Origin: Paenibacillus mellifer
GTDB taxonomy: Bacteria; Bacillota; Bacilli; Paenibacillales; Paenibacillaceae
Direction: 5' to 3'
DNA length: 64,000 bases
Assembly: GCF_023195895.1 (NCBI RefSeq)
Contig: NZ_JALPRK010000011.1
Span: forward strand, 94,628-158,627
This document shows positions 8,375 to 16,572 of the stretch, piece after piece. A program made the translations under genes and the position numbers. Positions within the stretch are counted from its first letter, which is position 1; each line of letters starts with the position of its first letter. The notes under the pieces were generated by a model. The model searched no databases. It saw only the letters and a list, made by a program, of their open reading frames with translations, and was not told where the DNA came from.

Positions 8375-9736
8375 ATGAAAGTAGCAGTTATCGGATGTAC
8401 CCATGCAGGCACGGCAGCGATTGTTAATACAGCAAAACTTTACCCAGACGCGGAAATTACGGTCTATGAACGGAATGACAATATCTCTTTCCTGTCGTGT
8501 GGCATCGCCTTATATGTTGGGGGAATGGTTGAGGATCCGCAGGGATTGTTTTACTCCTCGCCTCAGCAATTAGCTGAACTTGGTGTCAATACGAAGATGC
8601 GGCATGAGGTGGTGTCGGTCGATACGGATGCTAAAACACTTCAAGCCCGTAACCTGGAGACCGGCGAGGTGTTCGGAGATACTTTCGACAAGCTGATCGT
8701 GACGACTGGGTCGTGGCCAATTGTACCGAAGTTCGAGGGAAGCGAGCTGGATAACATCGTACTCTCGAAAAACTTCAACCACTCCAACACGATCATTGAA
8801 AAAGCGCAGCAAGCAAACCACATCGTAGTGGTTGGAGCCGGCTACATCGGCGTAGAATTGGTTGAAGCGTTCCAATTGAATGGCAAGCAAGTAACGCTGA
8901 TTGATGCGGAGGACCGCATTTTGAGCAAATACCTTGATCCGGAGTACACGGATAAGATCGAGCAATCGCTCCGTGAACATGGTATCGAGTTAGCCTTGGG
9001 CCAAAAGGTCACACGTTTCGAAGGCGAGAATGGCAAAGTGACTAAAGTGATCACTGACAAAGGCACTTACGCGGCAGATCTCGTAATTATGTGTATCGGG
9101 TTCCGTCCAAACACGGATCTGTTGAAAGGGCAAGTCGACATGCTGGGCAACGGTGCGATCGTCGTAGACGAATACATGCGTACTAGTAAATCGGACGTTT
9201 ATGCGGCGGGAGACAGCTGCGCGGTATTCTACAATCCAACAAGCAAACATGCATATATCCCGCTGGCCACGAACGCCGTTCGCATGGGGACGTTGGTCGC
9301 ACGTAACCTGGTAGCGCCAACCGTGAAATATATGGGCACCCAAGGCACTTCGGGAATAAAGATTTACGAGGATAATATCGCAGGCACCGGGTTGACGGAA
9401 ACGGCAGCGAAGGATGCCGGGCTGGACGCCGAAGCGGTATTGATTACCGATAACTACCGGCCGGAATTTATGCCGACCCACGAACCGGTCATGCTAAAGG
9501 TGGTCTATGAGAAGAATACCCGCCGAATTCTTGGTGCGCAAATCATGTCGAAGGTGGATCTGACCCAATCGATCAATACGATCTCGGTGTGCATCCAAAA
9601 CAGCATGAAAATGGAAGAGCTCGCCTTCGTCGATTTCTTCTTCCAGCCGCATTACAACAAACCGTGGAATTTCCTGAACAGCGCTGGTTTAGGGGCTCTG
9701 CCGGAAGTTCCGCAGCGGGAGACCGCTCACGTTTAA
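8375..9736 (+). CDS. NADH oxidase / CoA-disulfide reductase family flavoprotein
   Basis: A 453-residue protein starting at ATG 8375 behind GGAGGAGG; the frame is open from 8300 but the longer start lacks a ribosome site. It begins MKVAVIGCTHAG, with Cys42 in FLSCGIAL, the single redox-active cysteine of H2O-forming NADH oxidases and CoA-disulfide reductases. A second dinucleotide fold, VVVGAGYIGVELVEAF, binds NADH, and CIGFRPNTDLLKG and AAGDSCAVF complete the FAD domain. H2O-forming NADH oxidase is the more likely activity, matching Rex-type control by NADH/NAD+ ratio. It would remove oxygen and regenerate NAD+ in the cytosol. Confidence 0.85.
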   Translation: MKVAVIGCTHAGTAAIVNTAKLYPDAEITVYERNDNISFLSCGIALYVGGMVEDPQGLFYSSPQQLAELGVNTKMRHEVVSVDTDAKTLQARNLETGEVFGDTFDKLIVTTGSWPIVPKFEGSELDNIVLSKNFNHSNTIIEKAQQANHIVVVGAGYIGVELVEAFQLNGKQVTLIDAEDRILSKYLDPEYTDKIEQSLREHGIELALGQKVTRFEGENGKVTKVITDKGTYAADLVIMCIGFRPNTDLLKGQVDMLGNGAIVVDEYMRTSKSDVYAAGDSCAVFYNPTSKHAYIPLATNAVRMGTLVARNLVAPTVKYMGTQGTSGIKIYEDNIAGTGLTETAAKDAGLDAEAVLITDNYRPEFMPTHEPVMLKVVYEKNTRRILGAQIMSKVDLTQSINTISVCIQNSMKMEELAFVDFFFQPHYNKPWNFLNSAGLGALPEVPQRETAHV

Positions 9737-9770
9737 TGGCAACGATGCAGATGTAAGAATCCAACTTTCC

Positions 9771-9811
9771 AGCCGGTCAAACGGGGCGTTCGCCTCTTTG
9801 GCCGGTTTTTC
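9771..9811 (+). terminator. Rho-independent terminator after nox
   Basis: CCGGTCAAA (9773-9781) pairs with TTTGGCCGG (9797-9805, one G-T pair) and is followed by TTTTT. Confidence 0.78.
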
Positions 9812-9817
9812 AGTTTG

Positions 9818-9862
9818 ATGTGAAATATTTCACCATATGAAAACGTTATCGTGATCTATGTT
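9818..9862 (+). promoter_or_regulatory. FNR/Rex-type box, cre-like site and -10 for the formate/nitrite channel gene
   Basis: GTGAAATATTTCAC (9820-9833) is a perfect palindrome inside TGTGA-N6-TCACC (9819-9834). A cre-like sequence, TGAAAACGTTATCG (9838-9851, 13 of 14 positions of TGWAANCGNTNWCA), follows, then a candidate -10 TATGTT (9857-9862). The palindrome centre would lie near -41.5 from the start site, the usual activating position for FNR. There is no good -35, as expected for an activated promoter. Confidence 0.6.
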
Positions 9863-9963
9863 ACTTATCCGAGATAAACCGTCACGCTACAATAGACACG
9901 GATCAAAGGATCAGGTAAGGATGACATGCAACAAGTCAAGCTACTTAAAAAGGAGACTGGATC

Positions 9964-10809
9964 ATGGCTTACTATAAACCTGCGCAAATTGCCGAAGTTA
10001 CTGTAGAGAATGGCATCAAAAAAGCGCATAATCCATTGCTGACTGTACTCATTCTCGGTTTTTTGGGAGGGGCGTTCATAGCGCTCGGCTTTCTGCTCGA
10101 TATTCGCGTCATTAGTAGCGCTCCGGCGGAGTGGGGAAGCTTCGCTACCTTCATCGGCGCCGCTGTGTTTCCAATCGGTCTGATTCTCGTGTTATTGGCC
10201 GGCGGGGAGCTCTTGACCGGCAATATGATGGCCGTACCGCTGGCACGGATGGCGGGGCGCATTTCCACGGGGGAAATGTTGAAGAACCTCATCCTCATTA
10301 CCTTAAGCAATTTTGTTGGCGCTTTGTTCGTCGCCTACTTTTTTGGCCATGTGGTCGGTTTGACGGCCAGCGGCCCTTATCTCGAAAAACTGGTTGATAT
10401 GGCCGGTCACAAGCTGGACGATAACTTCTTGCAGGCATTTGTGTCCGGGATTGGTTGTAACTGGCTGGTTGCGTTGGCGGTATGGCTATCGTACGGCGCA
10501 GACAATATGAGTGGTAAAATTCTTGGCATCTGGTTCCCGACAATGGCCTTCGTCGCCATCGGCTTCCAGCACGTGGTCGCCAACATGTTCCTGATTCCAG
10601 CGGCCATTTTTGAAGGCTATTATTCTTGGGGCGAGTACTTGAAGAACTTTGTTCCGGTTTGGCTGGGCAACTTGACCGGCGGCGCCATCTTCGTAGCCGC
10701 AGCGTATTGGACCGCCTATTTGAAGGACAAAGGACAAACAGCCGCAGCCGCTCCAGCTACCGAGCATGCTGCCACAACTTCACACGCAACGGTAAGCAAA
10801 ACTATATAA
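9964..10809 (+). CDS. Formate/nitrite transporter family channel (FocA/NirC type)
   Basis: A 281-residue protein with six hydrophobic segments and a ribosome site AAAAGGAG before ATG. Family landmarks are the N-terminal amphipathic helix, FLGGAFIALGF, the GGELLTGNMM loop, the internal repeat segment GIGCNWLVALAVWLSYGA with the broken helix, and GFQHVVANMFLIPAAIF, which carries the conserved His-Val-Val-Ala-Asn. FNT proteins are pentameric channels for formate, nitrite or hydrosulfide. Substrate cannot be decided by eye. The neighbouring Moco genes and the FNR-like promoter fit nitrite or formate handling under oxygen limitation. The last 25 residues are an Ala/Thr-rich tail. Confidence 0.9.
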   Translation: MAYYKPAQIAEVTVENGIKKAHNPLLTVLILGFLGGAFIALGFLLDIRVISSAPAEWGSFATFIGAAVFPIGLILVLLAGGELLTGNMMAVPLARMAGRISTGEMLKNLILITLSNFVGALFVAYFFGHVVGLTASGPYLEKLVDMAGHKLDDNFLQAFVSGIGCNWLVALAVWLSYGADNMSGKILGIWFPTMAFVAIGFQHVVANMFLIPAAIFEGYYSWGEYLKNFVPVWLGNLTGGAIFVAAAYWTAYLKDKGQTAAAAPATEHAATTSHATVSKTI

Positions 10810-10836
10810 CGCGAAAAGTACTCAACAGGCCTTTTT

Positions 10837-10870
10837 AACTGCTTCTCCATTTGGAGGAGCAGTTTTTTTG
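10837..10870 (+). terminator. Rho-independent terminator
   Basis: AACTGCTTCTCC (10837-10848) pairs with GGAGGAGCAGTT (10853-10864), one G-T pair, followed by seven T. Confidence 0.85.
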
Positions 10871-10932
10871 CTGGAACTGAGGGTGCTGGGTCATGGCTGG
10901 ATGGCAACGGGGCGGCTATGTGCTGTATAGGC

Positions 10933-10960
10933 CCTTTGCACGATTATCCCGTTGGATCAG
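10933..10960 (+). repeat. Dispersed intergenic repeat, copy 1
   Basis: The 28-bp sequence contains CTTTGCACGATTATCCC and ends in TCAG. An inverted copy (24 of 28 positions) lies at 12299-12326 and a direct copy (17 identical bases plus TTCAG) at 30669-30696. All copies are intergenic. Together copies 1 and 2 face each other across the transposase-like gene. Confidence 0.7.
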
Positions 10961-11052
10961 TTGATAAGAGAATACAGCCATACAAGCTTGCGGGGAGCAA
11001 ATAGGTCACATAGAAGCGTTCGAAAGAGCAGCATTAGGTAAAAAAGCAGATA

Positions 11053-11210
11053 GGTTGAGTAGCAGAACGAAAGAGAAGCAAGTAGATCGTGAAGCTGATG
11101 GGTCGATCAGCAGACGAATAGAGAAGCTAGTAGACCGTGAAGCTTTTAGGTTGAGCAGCAGAATGAAAGAGAAGTAGGTAGATCGTGAAGAAGATGGGTC
11201 AATCAGAAGA
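11053..11210. repeat. Imperfect tandem repeat, 48-bp period
   Basis: Three full units start at 11053, 11101 and 11149, with a partial fourth at 11197. Each unit runs from GGTTGAGCAGCAGAA-like sequence to GATCGTGAAGCTGATG-like sequence. The 460-bp gap between the channel gene terminator and the transposase-like gene otherwise holds no supportable gene. Confidence 0.8.
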
Positions 11211-11270
11211 TAAACAGTAAAGAATAGAGTATCGATAGGTAGAGATAATTATAGGGTAGAGAAGCAGAGA

Positions 11271-12179
11271 TCAGGCGGCGATTGCCAAAGGCAATTTCGG
11301 TTGGCGCGTGATCAGTTGGTTGTAAGAGATGGCTGGAGTCGCCATACACATGGTCACCAATTTCTGGTGCATTGTCATCCTTGCCGCAGGCAAGTGCAAT
11401 CGACGGCGAACGGTGTATTCGTTCAGATACGCTTGCAGATACTTTGGTCCCAAGGCTACATATGTACTCTTCAGCGACTCCCACGCGTCTCTCACCACTC
11501 TCCGCAAGGGCAAATACAGTTTATAGGCAAGGGGGAACGCATCAACTGTGGCTGTTTCGACATCTACATGCTCGTTGATGAAAGCGGCGAGTTCGTGACG
11601 GGTTGCCCTATTCCCAGTACCTCGTTTATGTAGTAGCAGGTGAATTTTGATCTGGTCCAGATCGCCTGACTCCGTCACCGTACAACCAACTACGACTGCC
11701 GAAGCAAATGGATTGGGAAACTGACAACGGGATGGATTAGTGCCATATTGGTCGCAGTTGACCTTTACGTCACCGCTCAACCGTTCACGGGCATCGAATT
11801 CGCCAACGGCATGACGTATTTTGTGCAGCATCAACCAAGCGGTTTTGTAGGTGACCCGGATCGCCTTGTGCAACCGCATAGCAGAGATACCATCAGGGAG
11901 TAGAAACAATTCTATCGTCTGGAACCACTTCAACAAGGGCAGATGCGTTCCTTCAAAAAGGGTTCCTACCAAAGGTGATGTTTGATGCCCGCAACACCCG
12001 CACTCAAATAAGGGGATTCGCCGGGAGGTCAGGCGGCTGCAGCCGGTGTGATTGCATTTAGGGCAGACAAAGCCGCTTGGCCACTTCGCAGCGATCAGCG
12101 CATCCATGCAATCTTGCTCGCTCTTATAATGTTTACTGAATAGGTGATGAATCGTATCCAAATTGCCCTCCATATTCAT
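11271..12179 (-). CDS. IS1595-family transposase-like protein, apparently catalytically inactive
   Basis: A 302-residue protein. An N-terminal zinc ribbon (Cys39-x2-Cys42 ... Cys60-x-Cys62-Cys63), the following helix SAMRLHKAIRVTYKTAWLML, and the C-terminal KYLQAYLNEYTVRRR are all IS1595 (ISXO2-like) features. Active members have a VEVDET-type Asp-Glu pair; here the aligned stretch is VKVNCDQYG, so both positions are replaced (Asn141, Cys142). Asp213 in TVDAF may be the second acid. The segment that normally follows, with its His/Asn/Glu residues, is almost absent. The start is supported by TAGGAG 8 bases before ATG. It lies behind a LexA-box promoter. A domesticated or decaying transposase is the best reading. 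Confidence 0.72.
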   Translation of the reverse strand: MNMEGNLDTIHHLFSKHYKSEQDCMDALIAAKWPSGFVCPKCNHTGCSRLTSRRIPLFECGCCGHQTSPLVGTLFEGTHLPLLKWFQTIELFLLPDGISAMRLHKAIRVTYKTAWLMLHKIRHAVGEFDARERLSGDVKVNCDQYGTNPSRCQFPNPFASAVVVGCTVTESGDLDQIKIHLLLHKRGTGNRATRHELAAFINEHVDVETATVDAFPLAYKLYLPLRRVVRDAWESLKSTYVALGPKYLQAYLNEYTVRRRLHLPAARMTMHQKLVTMCMATPAISYNQLITRQPKLPLAIAA

Positions 12180-12196
12180 GCAACTGGCTCCTACGT

Positions 12197-12251
12197 ATAA
12201 GAATGTATGTTCTTATGATTCCATTATATACCAAACATGTGTTCGGTGCAA
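12197..12251 (-). promoter_or_regulatory. Sigma-A promoter with LexA (SOS) box, driving the transposase-like gene
   Basis: On the minus strand TTGCAC (12246-12251), 17 bases, TATAAT (12223-12228) forms a strong promoter. The spacer is filled by CGAACACATGTTTG (12232-12245), which differs from the Firmicute LexA operator CGAAC-N4-GTTCG at one position. A second related palindrome, GAACATACATTC inside ATAAGAA-N6-TTCTTAT (12197-12216), covers the start of the transcript. Confidence 0.7.
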
Positions 12252-12298
12252 GCTTAATTTATCTATATCACTTAACAACTGAATAGCCCAAAGCCTAG

Positions 12299-12326
12299 CT
12301 GAACGAAAGGGATAATCGTGAAAAGG
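12299..12326 (-). repeat. Dispersed intergenic repeat, copy 2 (inverted)
   Basis: The reverse complement reads CCTTTTCACGATTATCCC followed by TTTCGTTCAG, matching copy 1 at 10933-10960 in 24 of 28 positions but in the opposite direction. A separate short repeat, GACACTGGAC, occurs three times just downstream (12336, 12355, 12376). Confidence 0.7.
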
Positions 12327-12519
12327 AGTGAACAGGACACTGGACACCGGACCAGACACTGGACGCATGAAACATGACACTGGACCGGACATTAGAGATT
12401 GTATCGGACATGAATGCACTATGGGGATCCACACAACCTTTCGATAGGAAATTACAGCCGGGGGTTTACGCCGGGGAACGTTTTTCCTTACAATAAGCTA
12501 GAGATAGGAGGGGTGGAAC

Positions 12520-14589
12520 ATGATCCATGAACCAAACGGGGTGTTTCCTGCGGTGTGCCCGCTGGATTGCCCCGATACGTGCAGTTTGCTGCTTCATAAA
12601 GAGAACGGGAAAATCGTCAAGGTGACCGGCAACCCCGATCACCCGATAACGCAAGGCGCGATCTGCAACAAGGTTCGCAATATGGCGGAACGGGTCTACC
12701 ATCCCGAGCGGGTGCTGTACCCCTTGAAGCGCGTCGGAGCCAAAGGGGAAGGGAAGTTTGAACGCATCACCTGGGAGGAAGCGGTCAAGGAGATCGCCGA
12801 TCGCTATCAAACGCTAATTCGCAAGCACGGGGCGGAGACGATCCTGCCGTACAGTTTTTACGGCAACATGGGGATTTTGAGCGTCGACGGCATGGACCGT
12901 CGGTTCTTCAACCGTTTGGGCGCGACGCAGTTGCAACAAGGCATATGCAATTCCGCGGGCAACGCGGGGTGGAGATATACGATGGGATTCGGCGGCGGGA
13001 CGAGTCCGGAAGAGACGGTCAAGGCGAAGCTGATTATCGTTTGGGGCGGCAATCTCGTCAGTACGAACATGCATCAGGTCGCCCTGATCGAAAAAGCCCG
13101 TAAACAAGGCGCGCAGCTTGTTGTGATCGATGTGCATCGGAATCGAACAGGACAGCGGGCGGACTGGTTTATCCCGCTCTATCCCGGCACGGACGGGGCA
13201 TTGGCGCTTGGGATGATGCATGTGCTGTTCGAGCGTGGCTTGGTGGATGAGGCGTTCATGGAACGCTACACGCACGGTCATGCCGAGCTGCGCGAGCATG
13301 TGAAGCAATACACGCCAGAGCGTGTGGCGGCGATCACCGGCGTACCGGCTGAGAGCATTGTGAAGCTGGCCGTGCTGTACGGCGAAACCTCGCCTGCCTA
13401 CATCCATATCGGCAATGGCCTGCAGCATCACGATAACGGCGGCATGACGGTTCGCACGATTAGCTGCCTGCCGGCGCTCACCGGGCAATGGATCGTGCCA
13501 GGCGGCGGGGCCTTTAAGTCCAACGGCGCCTACGGCAAGATGAATTCAACTGCGCTGGAGCGGCCTGACTTGAGACCGAATCCGGGAGCTCGCACGGTGA
13601 GCATGAATCAGTTGGGGGATGTGCTGCTGACACTGGACCCGCCAATCCATGCGCTATACGTCTATTGCTCAAATCCAGCGGTGGTGGCTCCGGATACGGG
13701 CAAGGTGGAGCAGGGCCTCTTGCGGGAGGATTTGTTCACCGTCGTACACGATCTGTTTCTGACAGACACGACAAAGTATGCGGATATCGTATTGCCGGCG
13801 ACGTCCTCTTTTGAAAATACGGACTTATACAGTTCTTACTGGCATCATTATATCCAGCTCCAGGAGCCGGTCATCGCGCCTCGGGGCGAAAGCAAGAGTA
13901 ACGTTGAAACGTTCAAGCTGTTGGCGGAGGCGATGGGCTTCGAAGAGGAGGCTTTCCGTGACACGGAGGAAGATATGATTCGGCAGGCGCTGGAGTTCCG
14001 GCACAATCCGTATCTCGAAGGCGTGACGCTGGAGAAGTTGAAGGAGCAGCGGGCGGTGAAATTGAACATGGAGCCGCAGCAAACCTGGCTTGACCATCTG
14101 TCGACGTCTTCGCAGAAGATCGAGCTGTATTCGGCCACGCTGGAGAGGGCCGGACTTCCGCCGCTGCCAACCTATGTGCCGTTGGTTGAGGGCTACGACG
14201 GCGAACGCCGTCCCGGCAAGGACACGCCGTACCCTCTGATGTTCGTTTCGCCGCCAAACCATAGCTTCCTCAATTCGACTTTTGGCAATGTGGAGAAGTT
14301 GACAGCGCTGGAAAAAAGCCCGCTGTTGCAAATTCACCCTGACGATGCGGCGGCACGCGGGATCGTAGACGGCGATGATGTCACGGTGTGGAACGACCGA
14401 GGCAGCTACGAGGTCAAGGCGTCCGTGACCGACAGAATGCTGCCGGGTACGGTCGTCAGCCAAGGGCTATGGTGGCAGCAGGAGGAAAGAACGCGCTCAC
14501 GTGCTAATGCCTTAACGCCGGATCGATTGGCCGATATGGGCGGCGGTGCGGTATTCTTTTCCACTGCCGTTGATGTAAAGCGGCGATAG
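12520..14589 (+). CDS. Molybdopterin-dependent oxidoreductase, MopB family (YoaE-like)
   Basis: A 689-residue protein with AGGAGGGGTGG before ATG. The N-terminus has CPLDCPDTC and a later AIC, the four cysteines of a [4Fe-4S] cluster. The molybdopterin-binding core follows (GICNSAGNAG, VWGGNLVSTNMHQ, LPALTGQW), and the C-terminal domain has LLQIHPDDAAARGIVDGD and a VTVWNDRGS beta-barrel. No cysteine or selenocysteine is evident at the Mo-ligand position; Ser in ICNSAG is a candidate. There is no Tat signal, so it is probably cytosolic. B. subtilis YoaE is similar in size and layout. The substrate is unknown. It needs the Moco made with mobA and moaA located 7 kb away. Confidence 0.85.
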   Translation: MIHEPNGVFPAVCPLDCPDTCSLLLHKENGKIVKVTGNPDHPITQGAICNKVRNMAERVYHPERVLYPLKRVGAKGEGKFERITWEEAVKEIADRYQTLIRKHGAETILPYSFYGNMGILSVDGMDRRFFNRLGATQLQQGICNSAGNAGWRYTMGFGGGTSPEETVKAKLIIVWGGNLVSTNMHQVALIEKARKQGAQLVVIDVHRNRTGQRADWFIPLYPGTDGALALGMMHVLFERGLVDEAFMERYTHGHAELREHVKQYTPERVAAITGVPAESIVKLAVLYGETSPAYIHIGNGLQHHDNGGMTVRTISCLPALTGQWIVPGGGAFKSNGAYGKMNSTALERPDLRPNPGARTVSMNQLGDVLLTLDPPIHALYVYCSNPAVVAPDTGKVEQGLLREDLFTVVHDLFLTDTTKYADIVLPATSSFENTDLYSSYWHHYIQLQEPVIAPRGESKSNVETFKLLAEAMGFEEEAFRDTEEDMIRQALEFRHNPYLEGVTLEKLKEQRAVKLNMEPQQTWLDHLSTSSQKIELYSATLERAGLPPLPTYVPLVEGYDGERRPGKDTPYPLMFVSPPNHSFLNSTFGNVEKLTALEKSPLLQIHPDDAAARGIVDGDDVTVWNDRGSYEVKASVTDRMLPGTVVSQGLWWQQEERTRSRANALTPDRLADMGGGAVFFSTAVDVKRR

Positions 14590-14641
14590 ATGTACTTGCC
14601 TGGCTTACACTTTTAGGCGATACTATTGTAATCTGGTAACA

Positions 14642-14669
14642 GGAGAGCCCTGTCGGCTCTCCTTTTTTT
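14642..14669 (+). terminator. Rho-independent terminator
   Basis: GGAGAGCC (14642-14649) pairs perfectly with GGCTCTCC (14655-14662), followed by seven T. Confidence 0.88.
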
Positions 14670-14712
14670 GTACATAATACGCCGATGTCTTGCAGCAAAG
14701 GGGGAGAACACA

Positions 14713-15936
14713 GTGAGATGGCTGCAGTCCTATCCGCGAGAAGTGAAAGTGTTTCTGGTCGCTAGCTTGATTAGCTCGGCCGGCGGTTCTTTGATGTGGC
14801 CTTTGGTCACGATGTTTGTGTTCAAGGTGCTGGGTCGGACCGTGACGGATGCCGGTCTGGTGATTCTGGTTATGTCGGTTGGCGGGATCGCCGGTCAGTT
14901 ATTGGGCGGAGCCCTGTACCATCGGCTGGGCGTGAAGCGTTTGATCGTGGGAGGACTAGCGATGAACGCCCTGTTCCTGATGCTGCTGCCTTACGGGAGC
15001 GGCAACTGGCATTTGTTCATGCTGTTCATGCTGCTCGTTGGTTTCTTCAATGCGACGTCGATGCCGGCGATCCAGGCGTTTATCGGCTTTCGTTTCGCGG
15101 AGCGACGTGGAGAATTATTTAATGTCATTTATGTGGCCAATAATATTGGCGTAGCGTTGGGGACGGCGATCAGCGGATTTTTGGCGCAGATTTCGTATGA
15201 TCTCAGCTTTATTTTGAACGGAGTGACTTCGGCTGCGTTTGCGTTGTTTTTTTGGTTTTATTTGAACAGGGTTCAAAAAAGCCAAGGCGAGCTGCACGTG
15301 CAGAAGCGCAAGAAATCAGTGGATGGGCAAAGCGTCTGGTCGCTGCTGCGTAGCTACCCGGTCTACCTGTTTATGGGCGTAGGGTCATTTTTTCTCTGGC
15401 TCGGAAACTGTATTTGGAATAACGGCGTATCGCCATTTACCATATCTCAAGGGATGCCGGAATGGAATTATAGCATTCTCTGGACGTTGAATGGCCTGCT
15501 GATTTTTGTGGGACAACCGTTTATTTTGTGGGTAAAACGCACGTTCGCGGGCTCTCCGCAAGCACAAATGACGGCCAGCGCGTTATTCTATATGTTGGGC
15601 TACGCAACGATATTGGGCTTCCATACGTATCCGAGCATGGTGGCGGCGATGGTGCTGACGACCTTCGGGGAGATGCTGATCTCGCCGGCGATCCCATCAT
15701 TTATCTCCGACCGGACGGGGAAGGCCGCACCGTTCTACCTCGGCTTGGTCGGCGGAATGGGTGCGGCGGGCCGGGTTGTCGGGCCTTATGCGATGGGCGT
15801 ACTGTTCGACTGGAACGGATTGGTTCCAGTCGCCTGGCTGGCGGTAGGCATCGCGGTGCTGTCGGTCGTTTCCTTCCTGGTACATGCCGCCATGAATCGG
15901 GATGACCGTCCGGAACCATCCGGTTTGCCGACCTGA
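14713..15936 (+). CDS. MFS transporter (multidrug-efflux-like)
   Basis: A 407-residue protein starting at GTG 14713 behind AAGGGGGAG; the upstream ATG at 14668 lies in the preceding terminator and is rejected. Twelve hydrophobic segments are visible, with the MFS loop 2-3 motif in the form GGALYHRLGVKRLI after helix 2 (consensus GxLaDrxGrkr). The order of segments and a central charged loop (HVQKRKKSVDGQ) fit the 12-TM DHA1-type fold. The substrate is unknown; drug or metabolite export is the usual guess for such solitary genes. It is separated from the molybdoenzyme by a terminator, so it is independently expressed. Confidence 0.82.
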   Translation: MRWLQSYPREVKVFLVASLISSAGGSLMWPLVTMFVFKVLGRTVTDAGLVILVMSVGGIAGQLLGGALYHRLGVKRLIVGGLAMNALFLMLLPYGSGNWHLFMLFMLLVGFFNATSMPAIQAFIGFRFAERRGELFNVIYVANNIGVALGTAISGFLAQISYDLSFILNGVTSAAFALFFWFYLNRVQKSQGELHVQKRKKSVDGQSVWSLLRSYPVYLFMGVGSFFLWLGNCIWNNGVSPFTISQGMPEWNYSILWTLNGLLIFVGQPFILWVKRTFAGSPQAQMTASALFYMLGYATILGFHTYPSMVAAMVLTTFGEMLISPAIPSFISDRTGKAAPFYLGLVGGMGAAGRVVGPYAMGVLFDWNGLVPVAWLAVGIAVLSVVSFLVHAAMNRDDRPEPSGLPT

Positions 15937-15983
15937 CGGGCGGCTAGAGCTTACTATGTTGAATATGCGAAGGGATGGATACT

Positions 15984-16475
15984 ATGAATCATCGTGATAT
16001 CCAGACGCGTCTTTCTGAAATGCGCGACGCGGCTAGGTTGATGGAAATCGACAACTTGGTTTGGGACCGCCTAAATACCCCTGCGGAGAAAATGGAGTGG
16101 GAGTCGCGGGAGAAATACCTGCAGAGCTGTCCGCCGGGCAACCAGATCGTGGCTGTTATCGGCGATGAGATTGGCGGCTACATCGGATTCAAACCGCCGA
16201 CTCCGCTGCCGAGCAACGCCCATGTGCTTGAGCTGAACATCGCCATTCACCCGGCGTACCAGCGGCAGGGCATCGGGCGGGTGTTGATGGACGCTCTGGT
16301 GCGGCTGGCGGCCGAACGAGGCGTTCGCAAGCTGTCGCTGCGCGTGCTGGCGAGCAACCCTGGCGCCGTCGCCTTCTACGAAAGCTGCGGATTCGCGGAG
16401 CAGGGACGGTTGGTCGAGGAGTTTTGGCTGGACGGCCAATATGTCGATGATATTTTCATGTGGAGAAAGGTTTAG
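15984..16475 (+). CDS. GNAT-family N-acetyltransferase
   Basis: A 163-residue protein. ATG 15984 is preferred over ATG 15975 because AAGGGATGG gives correct spacing only to the inner start. Acetyl-CoA binding motif A is NIAIHPAYQRQGIGRVLMDAL (split: NIAIHPAYQ, RQGIGRVLM), with the Q/RxxGxG/A signature, and motif B is ASNPGAVAFYESCGFAEQGR. It resembles acetyltransferases acting on small amines or protein N-termini, but no substrate can be assigned. It stands alone between the MFS gene and glnS. Confidence 0.85.
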   Translation: MNHRDIQTRLSEMRDAARLMEIDNLVWDRLNTPAEKMEWESREKYLQSCPPGNQIVAVIGDEIGGYIGFKPPTPLPSNAHVLELNIAIHPAYQRQGIGRVLMDALVRLAAERGVRKLSLRVLASNPGAVAFYESCGFAEQGRLVEEFWLDGQYVDDIFMWRKV

Positions 16476-16572
16476 CGGATGAAGTTCTAAGGCATTGAAC
16501 TATTCGGAAGATATCGGTATATTTAGAAGAAGAAAAATCGGGGAAGAACTCGAATGGAAAGGTTGATTACCC

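Noticed and set aside
10968..11174. Plus-strand frame through the 48-bp array as a coding gene
   Set aside because: No ATG/GTG/TTG with ribosome site at its beginning, and a stop interrupts the third unit.
11053..11210. CRISPR array
   Set aside because: Units are contiguous imperfect tandem repeats without unique spacers, and no cas genes are present.
10933..12326. Treating the inverted repeats as confirmed IS terminal repeats
   Set aside because: A third copy exists without a transposase and no target-site duplication is visible, so the region is not annotated as an insertion sequence.
12213..12434. 73-codon minus-strand frame upstream of the transposase-like gene
   Set aside because: It runs through the LexA promoter and repeats and shows no protein-like pattern.
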